From Silvibacterium dinghuense (GTDB lineage: Bacteria > Acidobacteriota > Terriglobia > Terriglobales > Acidobacteriaceae): a stretch of DNA of 64,000 nt. Shown here one piece after another: positions 9,191 to 16,289 of the stretch (position 1 is the stretch's first letter; each line of letters opens with the position of its first letter). The stretch covers positions 475,757 through 539,756 of the forward strand of contig NZ_SDMK01000003.1 in NCBI RefSeq assembly GCF_004123295.1. The letters run 5' to 3'. The notes under the pieces are model-generated. The model saw only the letters and a list, made by a program, of their open reading frames with translations. It did not search any database and was not told where the DNA came from. The position numbers were made by a program, and so were the translations under genes.

Positions 9191-9739
9191 CTATCCGAGC
9201 TTCGCGTGCAGAAGAGACTCGCGCTGATGCAGCGTTTCGGAGATAGCCTTCAGCCCCTGTTGCAGTTCGGACTTGGACGCGATGAGCGCCGCGCCGTCGC
9301 CGCCTTCGGCCCTCGCACACAGCAGATCGGCCTGTCCCACCAGCAGCGCATCTTGCAACGCCAGCGCCTCGAGCGTAGCCGCTTCCTGGCGATAACGCTG
9401 CGTCATGCGGTCATTCTCCGGCACAGGCAGATTCTCGATCTGACCTTTGAGCCTGCCTATCTCCCGCGCCAGTAACTCCAGCGCCTGAGCCCCGGCAACG
9501 GCCTCGGCATCCGGAAACGGATGAGCACGGCTCGGCGGCGGAAGTTTCTCCCGCCGCCACTGCACTTCGCCTGCTTCTACCGCTGCCCGCGCCCGGCCGA
9601 GCAGCCAGGAGACCTTCGCCCGCACTAACTGGTCGTCGGCGCGAAGCTGATTTTCCGTGCGATAGAAGTTATAGCCCCAGCCGTAAAACAGATTGATCGC
9701 GACCTGCTGGAGCGCGTTTGCGTCATAAAAGTCCGTCAT
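9191..9739 (-). CDS. Hypothetical coiled-coil protein
   Basis: A 182-residue protein I do not recognise. The N-terminal third (NLFYGWGYNFYRTENQLRAD) is aromatic and opens a mostly helical, heptad-rich remainder (about 80-180) likely to form coiled coils. It has no signal peptide or membrane helix and no catalytic motif. The ATG start at 9739 follows the TAA stop of the SPFH gene by one base, and a GTG at 9742 is the alternative. This tight spacing implies translational coupling and a shared process with SPFH. Confidence 0.6.
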   Translation of the reverse strand: MTDFYDANALQQVAINLFYGWGYNFYRTENQLRADDQLVRAKVSWLLGRARAAVEAGEVQWRREKLPPPSRAHPFPDAEAVAGAQALELLAREIGRLKGQIENLPVPENDRMTQRYRQEAATLEALALQDALLVGQADLLCARAEGGDGAALIASKSELQQGLKAISETLHQRESLLHAKLG

Positions 9740-9742
9740 CAC

Positions 9743-10576
9743 TTACTTCTGCAATCCGGTTTCCGGTCCGACAGGATAGAAACCCGTCGGTTGGCCACCA
9801 ATATGGAACGGCTGACCGGCCGCCGCGTTCGGAGCCGAAACCAGTCCCTTCTCCGCCATCCGCAGCGCCAGGTAATAGCGGATCGCCTCCTGTGCGGTAA
9901 GACCGATCGCCTGCAGCGAGATCAGCTCGCGCATACGATCGTCCTTGGGCAGGATCAGCACCTTGAGATCGTTGAGCGTAATGCCATACACCTGCAGAAA
10001 TTCGGTGAGATGGTTCTTCACTAACTCACGAATCTCCCCGATATGCTCGTTGATCTCCTCCATCTTGGTGACCTGGACCACCTGGTTCACCGCCTGCTCG
10101 ATCGCCGGCCCGGCATAATCGGCCACTTCGCGGGTGTCGATGAAGTTGCCGTTGAAGGGGAGGTGCGTAATCAGGTCGAGAGCCGCCGCCTTCGAATCGA
10201 TGTGGATGTAGTAATCCACTTGATAGGCCATCTCCGCCATCTCCGCGCTCGTGGCAATCCCCTGATTGCGCACCAGCAGCTTCGAGCGGTTGATGTAGAT
10301 CACCTCGTAGACCCAGGGCGATGAGCCGCCGAAGAATCCCTGCGCGATCGATCCGAGGAGCGGCTTATCCGGCGTCTCCAGTGCATACTGCCCCGTGTCG
10401 TAGACATTCAGCACTGCGCCGCGCGACTTCAGCACGCAGAAATGGTTACTTTCCACCGTGAGCAACGAACCCGAGACGATGCTGTCGTCCGCGATCTTCA
10501 CGGCCAGCCCCTTCAGACCCAGCAGGTCTGTCCCATCCGCCTGCAACGAAGTAATCACCTGGCGAGCGAGCGCCAT
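9743..10576 (-). CDS. SPFH/Band-7-like protein, YdjI-like
   Basis: A 277-residue cytoplasmic protein. Residues about 35-190 resemble the SPFH (YdjI/virion-core-like) domain: GSLLTVESNHFCVLKSRGAVLNVYDTGQYALETPDKPLLG, then a strand-rich stretch ending in a helical segment (VVQVTKMEEINEHIGEIREL). The C-terminus is Gly/Pro rich (AGQPFHIGGQPTGFYPVG). Start 10576 is preferred because GAGAGGG sits 9 nt upstream; an ATG at 10585 and a TTG further up are alternatives. It is first gene of the run SPFH, coiled-coil, L12-like, PhzF. SPFH proteins organise membrane-associated complexes; this one lacks a clear membrane helix. Confidence 0.6.
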   Translation of the reverse strand: MALARQVITSLQADGTDLLGLKGLAVKIADDSIVSGSLLTVESNHFCVLKSRGAVLNVYDTGQYALETPDKPLLGSIAQGFFGGSSPWVYEVIYINRSKLLVRNQGIATSAEMAEMAYQVDYYIHIDSKAAALDLITHLPFNGNFIDTREVADYAGPAIEQAVNQVVQVTKMEEINEHIGEIRELVKNHLTEFLQVYGITLNDLKVLILPKDDRMRELISLQAIGLTAQEAIRYYLALRMAEKGLVSAPNAAAGQPFHIGGQPTGFYPVGPETGLQK

Positions 10577-10766
10577 ATTTCCCATCCCTCTCACTTCGCC
10601 GCACGCGTTGATTGTGAGAAACAAGACCTGCGACGGCGAAGTAAGGCAGGCTCATCCCTGAATACACGGTATTTCTGAGGCTCTAAGATGCTGTAACCAC
10701 AGGGCGGGATGGAGGCAGCTCCCAAAAGTTTTTGGCCCGCATCGCCGAGCTCTAATATTTCCCGGT

Positions 10767-10795
10767 TTGACATTCATGGGCTGCCTCTCTATGCT
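10767..10795 (+). promoter_or_regulatory. Sigma-70-type promoter of the cysteine leader/peroxiredoxin transcript
   Basis: A consensus TTGACA (10767-10772), a 17-bp spacer and TATGCT (10790-10795) predict a start near 10802 and a ~230-nt leader before the peroxiredoxin. Confidence 0.75.
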
Positions 10796-10815
10796 CAGGT
10801 ACAAGAAAAAGCGGA

Positions 10816-10920
10816 ATGCATCCCGCTCCTTCTACAGATTTCATGACGAACTTCGCTTCAACCCGCATGTGTCCTTGCTGCTGCTGCTGTCACAGCTGCG
10901 CCGTGCGGGTGCGTACCTAG
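10816..10920 (+). CDS. Cysteine-rich leader peptide (attenuator peptide)
   Basis: Short open frame in the peroxiredoxin 5' leader. It contains CPCCCCCHSC: one Cys, Pro, five consecutive Cys codons (10876-10890), then His-Ser-Cys, before a TAG at 10918. Two ATGs are possible: 10816 (34 aa, AGCGGA directly upstream, about 14 nt from the predicted transcript start) or 10843 (25 aa, no evident Shine-Dalgarno). Seven of 25 residues in the shorter form are Cys. Such a run is a ribosome-stalling signal under Cys-tRNA shortage. It is flanked by the pairing segments listed separately. Metal-sensing by the CCCCCH motif is the alternative reading. Confidence 0.7.
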   Translation: MHPAPSTDFMTNFASTRMCPCCCCCHSCAVRVRT

Positions 10921-10957
10921 AGCGAACTCACTCAGTCAGCTCAGTCGCCCACCCGCA
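10861..10957 (+). promoter_or_regulatory. Attenuator switching segments 1:2 and 2:3
   Basis: Segment 1 is ACCCGCA (10861-10867), segment 2 is TGCGGGTG (10904-10911) and segment 3 is CACCCGCA (10950-10957). The same 7-mer occurs before the Cys codons and in the 5' arm of the terminator, so segment 2 can pair with either (7 bp or 8 bp). A ribosome stalled on the Cys codons would cover segment 1, free segment 2 to pair with segment 3 and so prevent the terminator. A ribosome at the stop codon would cover segment 2 and allow termination. This is trp-type attenuation logic, deduced by eye. Confidence 0.65.
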
Positions 10958-10985
10958 GAGACCCTGCCGGTGGGTTTTTCCTTTT
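10948..10985 (+). terminator. Attenuator terminator hairpin with U-tract
   Basis: CCCACC, a C.C mismatch and GCA pair with TGC and GGTGGG around a 7-nt loop (10948-10974). This is followed directly by TTTTTCCTTTT. It lies 27 nt after the leader-peptide stop and 45 nt before the peroxiredoxin start. Confidence 0.8.
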
Positions 10986-11030
10986 CACGGGCATCCTTCG
11001 TAACCAGCAGTACAGTCAGAGGCAAACGGA

Positions 11031-11687
11031 ATGGCACTTCGCATCAACGACATCGCTCCCGATTTCACCGCTGAGACCACCCAGGGCACCATCCGCTTCC
11101 ACGAGTGGATCGGCGACAACTGGGCCGTCCTTTTCTCGCACCCCAAGGACTTCACCCCTGTCTGTACCACCGAGCTCGGCGCCGTTGCCGCCCTCGAGGA
11201 TCAATTCGCCGCCCGCGGCGCCAAGGTCATCGGCCTCTCGGCCGATAAGGTCACCGACCACAGCAAGTGGGCCGAAGACATCAAGGAAGTCGGCGGACAC
11301 GAGGTCAAGTATCCCATCATCGGCGACCACGACCTAAACGTCGTGAAGCTCTATGACATGCTGCCGGCCGAAGAGGGCGACTCCTGCGAAGGCCGCACCG
11401 CCGCCAACAACGCGCCCGTGCGCACCGTCTTCGTCATCGGCCCCGACAAGCGCATCAAGCTGACGCTGGCCTACCCCATGACCACCGGCCGCAACTTCGA
11501 CGAGATCCTCCGCGTGCTCGACTCCATCCAGCTGACCACCAAGCACAAGGTCGCGACCCCGGCCAACTGGAAGCAGGGCGATGATGTCATCATCACCGGC
11601 GCGGTTTCCAACGACGACGCGGCGAAAATCTTCCCCGGCTTCAAGACCGTGAAGCCCTACCTGCGCACCACCTCGCAGCCCCAGTAA
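11031..11687 (+). CDS. 1-Cys peroxiredoxin (Prx6 subfamily)
   Basis: Thiol peroxidase reducing H2O2 and organic hydroperoxides, 218 residues as usual for Prx6-type enzymes. The peroxidatic Cys is C45 in HPKDFTPVCTTE, with T42 and R131 completing the active site. C119 lies in a SCEGRTAANN loop and is not the resolving position of 2-Cys enzymes. The long C-terminal domain (YPMTTGRNFDEILRVLDSIQ onward) is the Prx6 dimer region. AGAGG precedes the ATG by 9 nt. The gene sits directly behind a cysteine attenuator, so its expression probably rises when charged tRNA-Cys is scarce (inference). Confidence 0.92.
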   Translation: MALRINDIAPDFTAETTQGTIRFHEWIGDNWAVLFSHPKDFTPVCTTELGAVAALEDQFAARGAKVIGLSADKVTDHSKWAEDIKEVGGHEVKYPIIGDHDLNVVKLYDMLPAEEGDSCEGRTAANNAPVRTVFVIGPDKRIKLTLAYPMTTGRNFDEILRVLDSIQLTTKHKVATPANWKQGDDVIITGAVSNDDAAKIFPGFKTVKPYLRTTSQPQ

Positions 11688-11791
11688 GTTCGCTGTAAGA
11701 TACAGAAGCACACTCCGCGCTCCCACCTCATGCAGCGCGGCGGAACGAAAGCAGAATCCGAGTAGATATACCCCGGAGGCACTCCTGCTGC

Positions 11792-11818
11792 GTGGATTTT
11801 TCCTTAAGAAAAATCCAC
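11792..11818. terminator. 11-bp perfect hairpin after the peroxiredoxin gene
   Basis: GTGGATTTTTC and GAAAAATCCAC flank a 5-nt loop. No clear U-tract follows, so termination may be inefficient and the transcript could continue into the tRNA-Cys gene 48 bp on. An RNA-processing site is the alternative. Confidence 0.45.
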
Positions 11819-11865
11819 CTGGTATGCAGTCAAAAGGGCACGGTTACTCGGATTTTGCTCTAAGA

Positions 11866-11941
11866 GCACCGGTGGCGAAGTGGCTAACGCGCTGGTCTGC
11901 AAAACCAGTATTCGCGGGTTCAATTCCCGCCCGGTGCTCCA
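11866..11941 (+). tRNA. tRNA-Cys (GCA), second copy
   Basis: Plus-strand cloverleaf with acceptor GCACCGG/CCGGTGC, U discriminator, encoded CCA, anticodon arm CTGGT-CTGCAAA-ACCAG (GCA) and T-arm GCGGG-TTCAATT-CCCGC. It lies 178 bp downstream of the peroxiredoxin on the same strand, and I see no good promoter of its own between them. Read-through from the cysteine attenuator could therefore contribute to its expression. Confidence 0.93.
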
Positions 11942-12092
11942 ACTCTCTTTCCTCTCTTAGCCGCACATCTTCCTTCTCCAAAATTCTGCTGACCGATGCA
12001 GCCTCTTGCATATCCACGCTTCGTGGAGCGCCTTCTCCTATCGATGCTCACGATAGAATGCCCAAGGCGCCCATCGCGCAGGAGAGGGATTC

Positions 12093-12710
12093 ATGGACGT
12101 ACGTGAACGGCTGAGAGAAGGCGTGCATCGCTTCCGCACCGAGGTTTACCCCCAGCACCGCGAGGAGTACACCCGTGCCGAGGTCGAACCCCAGCGCCCC
12201 CACACGCTCTTTATCTGCTGCGCCGATTCGCGCATTGAGCCCGAACGCATCACCCAGACCCGCCACGGCGAGCTCTTCGTCACCCGCAACATCGGCAATC
12301 TTGTGCCCTCTTACGGAGAAATGCTGGGTGGCGTCTCTGCCGTCCTCGAGTACGCCGTCTCCGCGCTCAAGGTGCAGCAGGTCGTCATCTGCGGCCACAC
12401 CGACTGCGGAGCCATGAAGGCCCTGCTCGCTCCCGAGCAGACCGAGAAGATGCCCACTGTCCGCCGCTGGCTGCGCAATGCTGAGGCCGCGCTCTCAGTC
12501 GCCCAGGAACTCGAAGGTCCGGAAGACCTGCTCTCCCGCGTCACCCACCAGAATGTGCTCATGCAGATGGCACACACCCGCACGCATCCCTCGGTCGCCG
12601 GAGCGCTCGCTCGCGGCGAACTCGTCCTCTCCGGATGGATCTACGAAATCGGTTCCGGCAATGTGCTTATCTATGACGAGCAGTCGAAACAGTTCGAGCC
12701 TGTCCTGTAA
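12093..12710 (+). CDS. Beta-class carbonic anhydrase
   Basis: Zinc enzyme interconverting CO2 and bicarbonate, 205 residues. The ligands are C43 in CCADSR, H102 and C105 in GHTDCGAM, with the D45-R47 dyad of the family. The cytoplasmic length is typical and there is no signal peptide. GGAGAGG precedes the ATG. It stands alone on the plus strand between tRNA-Cys and a REP-like hairpin, opposite a minus-strand neighbour. Bicarbonate supply or pH homeostasis is the usual role. Confidence 0.93.
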   Translation: MDVRERLREGVHRFRTEVYPQHREEYTRAEVEPQRPHTLFICCADSRIEPERITQTRHGELFVTRNIGNLVPSYGEMLGGVSAVLEYAVSALKVQQVVICGHTDCGAMKALLAPEQTEKMPTVRRWLRNAEAALSVAQELEGPEDLLSRVTHQNVLMQMAHTRTHPSVAGALARGELVLSGWIYEIGSGNVLIYDEQSKQFEPVL

Positions 12711-12738
12711 AAAACGTAACCATATCAGGCGAAGATCA

Positions 12739-12769
12739 GGGTGCCCCGTCCAAGCTCCGCTTGGGCGGG
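12739..12769. repeat. REP-like hairpin, GGGTGCCCC family, copy 1
   Basis: GGGTGCCCCGTCCAAGC-tcc-GCTTGGGCGGG folds into an 11-bp stem. A nearly identical copy is at 20840-20870 and related ones lie at 30575-30613 and, inverted, near 30757. It sits between two convergent genes, as REP elements usually do. Confidence 0.7.
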
Positions 12770-12814
12770 AGAGCGAGCATTCATGCTGTATAGCCTGCAT
12801 TCACTTAGGCCGCG

Positions 12815-14056
12815 TCAGCTAGTCCGGTAAGGCCCCGAATCCAGCTTGATGCGCCCCGTATCCTCGGCATTCTCCGTGACAAAAATCCGGTACTCGTCGC
12901 CGCCGGGCGAAACACGCACGATCACATGGCCTTCCAGGCTCTTGAGCTGCCGGAGGAATTGACTGTTCACCAGCCGGTTCGCCTCCATCGAGCAGGTCGC
13001 ATACACATCGCGATCCCCCGGATAGAGCGCTCGGCTCAGCATCCGCCGCAACGGGACGATGGATGGGTGCCCCACATACCATGCCGGGATCACAAACGCC
13101 CGCGGGCGCAGCGCCTTCACAAACCCCACCCCGACCGCGTCGTAGTAGCCATGATGATCGGCCACCGCAACCTCGACCGGACCCGCCGCATGCGCGGCAG
13201 CCGTCTCGATATCACGCCAGGCCTCACCCGTCTCCTCCATATCGGAAGAGAGATCGCCGCCGGTGAAGTAATCGAACTTTCCGTAGCTCAATCGCAACGC
13301 AATCGAGCACATATTCTCGGTCGGATAGTCGCTCTTCGCGAGCGAGCTCAATGCAGGAAAGGTCTGCCTTGTTTCATCGCCCTTACCGGTCCAGACCTCG
13401 CCATTCGCCGCAAGATTCCGTACAGAAAATCCGGGATACCCGCGCCTGTTCTGCCTCAGCACGATCTGGCTCGCGCTGCCCACCTGGATGCGTTCTGTAC
13501 GTTTACCCTGCTTTACGCGCGACTGCACATAGCCGAGATAATTCGTGGCATACGGTGCTGTTTGTTGTGTTGGATAGGTATAGTCCGGAAAGCCGCGATC
13601 GATCAGCGTGCGAATCGGCACCTTCGCATCCACATCCATCAGCCCTGTCAGCTTGTAATTGCCCTTCGGCGAAGACGGTTCATCTCCGCTCAGATCGCCA
13701 AGATGGTCGGGATGGATATGCGTAATCAGCGCATAATCGAGCTCACGCCGTCCCGCAGGCTGCATCACCCGCAGGATGTAATCTGCAATCCACTGCCCCG
13801 GACGCTCACTCGCATCCGGGCGCTGCGCACAGGAGACATCCGTGCCATCCTTCGTTGTCCCCGCATCGATCAGCAGCGTCGTGCCGTCCGGGCCCATCAC
13901 GAAGGTCGAGTTCCCTCGTCCGTAGGCGAGATGATGAATGTCGAGTGTGCCTTCTGACCAGGGCGGAAGTATTCTCGCCGTCTCCAGCGCCCAGGCACGC
14001 AGCGGTCCGTTGACTCCAGCGGCGGCCGCTAATCCCAGAAAATGTCTACGGTTCAT
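12815..14056 (-). CDS. Tat-exported metallo-beta-lactamase-fold protein
   Basis: A 413-residue protein with a twin-arginine signal (NRRHFLGLAAAAG at residues 2-14), so probably exported folded. The mature part carries the MBL metal motif HIHPDHLGD with a preceding LLIDAGT strand and a late DHHGYYD motif, as in the ComEC/Rec2-like branch of the superfamily. A hydrolase is likely but the substrate is unknown. The start at 14056 is the second of two adjacent ATGs, best spaced from AAGG. It follows recQ by 53 bp on the same strand. Confidence 0.75.
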   Translation of the reverse strand: MNRRHFLGLAAAAGVNGPLRAWALETARILPPWSEGTLDIHHLAYGRGNSTFVMGPDGTTLLIDAGTTKDGTDVSCAQRPDASERPGQWIADYILRVMQPAGRRELDYALITHIHPDHLGDLSGDEPSSPKGNYKLTGLMDVDAKVPIRTLIDRGFPDYTYPTQQTAPYATNYLGYVQSRVKQGKRTERIQVGSASQIVLRQNRRGYPGFSVRNLAANGEVWTGKGDETRQTFPALSSLAKSDYPTENMCSIALRLSYGKFDYFTGGDLSSDMEETGEAWRDIETAAAHAAGPVEVAVADHHGYYDAVGVGFVKALRPRAFVIPAWYVGHPSIVPLRRMLSRALYPGDRDVYATCSMEANRLVNSQFLRQLKSLEGHVIVRVSPGGDEYRIFVTENAEDTGRIKLDSGPYRTS

Positions 14057-14109
14057 CATGGCACCTTCGCGCACCTTATCATGCACTCCGGCGGCTTTCG
14101 ATAAAGAAG

Positions 14110-16191
14110 CTAACCGGCACAGATGGCGCAAATGCTTTCGCCAAAGCGGGTAGCCTTCTCCGGCCCGATGCCGTTGATGCGCAGCAGATCGTCCTGCGTC
14201 TGCGGACGCTCCAGCACCAGTTCGCGCAGCGTTTTGTCCCCGAAGATGCGGAAGGCCGGGAAGCCGTGCTTCTTCGCCTCTTCGCTGCGCCATGCGCGCA
14301 AACGCTTTTCGAGCGCTTCTTCCGCTGCTGAGAGCTTTACCTCGGGCTCGGCAATCAACGTTTTCTGTTGCGGAGCTGCACTACGCGCACCGGACCCGCT
14401 TCCCGAACGGCTGCTCCGCCGAGGCTTCGCGCCAGCACGCTCGCGCTCCTTCGCATCGGGCAGCAGCATGCGCAGCGGCTCACCTTGCCCGATCTCCTCA
14501 CCCGCATCCGTCAGTGTGATCCGCCGGAACGGAATCATCTTGCCGTCTTTCTCGAAGGTCGTGTCCTCGAGCTCCGCATAGCCCGAGCGCGCCATCGACA
14601 CCAGCAGCGATTCGAACTCGTCGCGATCCATTCCCCCGCTGGGGAAAAGCTGCTTGTAGAGGCGCCCCGTAGCCATGCCATTCGGCGAGCTGCGCAGTGC
14701 GCGCGCCACCGATTCCACCGTTGCCTCTTCGCCGCGCTTCAGCGGACGGAAGACCTGCGCCACGGCGTTCTCTGCCGCGCAGAAATCGCACAGCCCGCAG
14801 TTACGCCCCGCGTCCTCATCGTCGCCGAAGTGCTCCACCAGCATGCGCATCCGGCATACGCCGCCATCGGCAAAGCGCAGCATTTTCTCGATCTGCTCCT
14901 GCCGATGCTGGCACTGCCGGGCGTACGGATCACGCCAGGCCGCCGCGCCCTTCGTCGCCATGCCTTCAAAGTCCACCGCCGCGCCGCCATGGCCCACCAG
15001 CTTTTCGAGTGCCTTCTGGAAGATCTCCTGGTCCATCTTCAGCGCGTCGCGCAGATCTTCCACATGCTGCGGCTCATCGCCGAGCTTGTACGCGATGCGG
15101 TCGAGCACTGCCATCTCGGGATAGTCCCGCTGATAAAAGAAATCGTGCGTACGCCGGTCGGCAAACGAATGCATGAGGATCGTACGGCTCTCAAGACCAT
15201 CGCGGCCCGCACGGCCAATCTCCTGGTAATAGCCCTCCACGCTCGAAGGCAGCGCCGTGTGAATCACCGTGCGCACATCAGCCTTATCAATGCCCATGCC
15301 GAAGGCGATCGTCGCGACGACAACTTCCAACCTGCCTTCAAGAAACTCGCGCTGCACGCGCTCGCGCACCCCTGCGTCCATGCCCGCGTGATAAGCCGCG
15401 CTGGGGAAATGACTGGAAAGCGTCTCGGCGGTAGTCTCCGCATCACGGCGCGTCGGCGCATACACAATGGCTGGCCGCCGCTCCTTCAACTGCAGCAATT
15501 CCACGCAGAACTGCGCGCGCCGCGGCTTCGAGACCTCGACAACTTCGATTGCCAGGTTGTCGCGACGAAACCCGTGAATGAATTGCGCAGGCGCCGCAAG
15601 CCCGAGCTGCTTCACAATGTCTTTCTGTACGGTCGGTGTCGCCGTCGCGGTCAGCGCCATCACCGGCGCCGGCTTCAGCATCTCCAGCGAGCGGCCGAGC
15701 AGCCGGTAATCCGGCCGGAAATCATGCCCCCACTGTGAAATGCAATGCGCCTCGTCGATGGCAATCAGATTCGGCTTGCGCTTGGCCAGCATCTCCGCAA
15801 AACCCGGCACGCGCAAACGCTCCGGCGCAATGAAAAGAAACTGCAACTGCCCGGCGAGATATTGGCGGCAGGCCTCGCGCGCAGCCTCGCGGTCCAGTCC
15901 GGAATGAATGCGCTCTACGCGCAGACCGAGAGCAGCCAGCTTTGCCGCCTGGTCGTCCATCAGCGCAATCAGCGGGCTGATGACCAGCGCCGTGCCTCCA
16001 CGCGCGATCGCTGGAAGCTGATAGCAGAGGCTCTTGCCCGAGCCTGTCGGCATCACCAGCAGTACGTCACGCCCCTCCATCGCCGCGGCGCACACGGCTT
16101 CCTGGTTCGCGCGAAAACCGCGAAAACCGAAGACGCGATGGAGCGTTTCATGCAGCGTACTGGCGTGGGAGGAAGAGACAGAGCGAGTCAT
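14110..16191 (-). CDS. recQ: ATP-dependent DNA helicase RecQ
   Basis: 3'-5' helicase in recombinational repair and replication restart, 693 residues. The order is Walker A MPTGSGKSLCYQLPA (about 47), DEAH box IAIDEAHCISQWGHDFRP (about 143), helicase C domain with IGRAGRDG, RecQ zinc site (C-x-MRMLVEHFGDDEDAGRNCGLCDFC), winged-helix RQC, and a C-terminal HRDC domain ending in DLLRINGIGPEKATRFGE. The linker before HRDC is basic and Ser/Gly rich. Length and domain order are those of canonical bacterial RecQ. Confidence 0.95.
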   Translation of the reverse strand: MTRSVSSSHASTLHETLHRVFGFRGFRANQEAVCAAAMEGRDVLLVMPTGSGKSLCYQLPAIARGGTALVISPLIALMDDQAAKLAALGLRVERIHSGLDREAAREACRQYLAGQLQFLFIAPERLRVPGFAEMLAKRKPNLIAIDEAHCISQWGHDFRPDYRLLGRSLEMLKPAPVMALTATATPTVQKDIVKQLGLAAPAQFIHGFRRDNLAIEVVEVSKPRRAQFCVELLQLKERRPAIVYAPTRRDAETTAETLSSHFPSAAYHAGMDAGVRERVQREFLEGRLEVVVATIAFGMGIDKADVRTVIHTALPSSVEGYYQEIGRAGRDGLESRTILMHSFADRRTHDFFYQRDYPEMAVLDRIAYKLGDEPQHVEDLRDALKMDQEIFQKALEKLVGHGGAAVDFEGMATKGAAAWRDPYARQCQHRQEQIEKMLRFADGGVCRMRMLVEHFGDDEDAGRNCGLCDFCAAENAVAQVFRPLKRGEEATVESVARALRSSPNGMATGRLYKQLFPSGGMDRDEFESLLVSMARSGYAELEDTTFEKDGKMIPFRRITLTDAGEEIGQGEPLRMLLPDAKERERAGAKPRRSSRSGSGSGARSAAPQQKTLIAEPEVKLSAAEEALEKRLRAWRSEEAKKHGFPAFRIFGDKTLRELVLERPQTQDDLLRINGIGPEKATRFGESICAICAG

Positions 16192-16230
16192 CGGAAGCAG
16201 CTGTCTCCAGTGTATCGCGCAGTCCCCTGC

Positions 16231-16274
16231 AAAAACGGACGCGGCGGCAAGGCCATAAGCCCGCCGCCGCGTCC
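16231..16274 (-). terminator. Intrinsic terminator of the DUF481 gene
   Basis: On the minus strand GGACGCGGCGGC (16263-16274) pairs with GCCGCCGCGTCC (16237-16248), followed by GTTTTTG. It lies just after the DUF481 stop and before recQ. Confidence 0.8.
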
Positions 16275-16289
16275 CATTCCATTTCCGCT

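Noticed and set aside
10816..11030. Ligand-binding riboswitch ahead of the peroxiredoxin
   Set aside because: No known aptamer core is seen, and the leader is explained by a Cys-codon peptide and three pairing segments.
14368..15738. 456-codon open frame opposite recQ
   Set aside because: Antisense to an intact helicase with all motifs; no ribosome-binding site.
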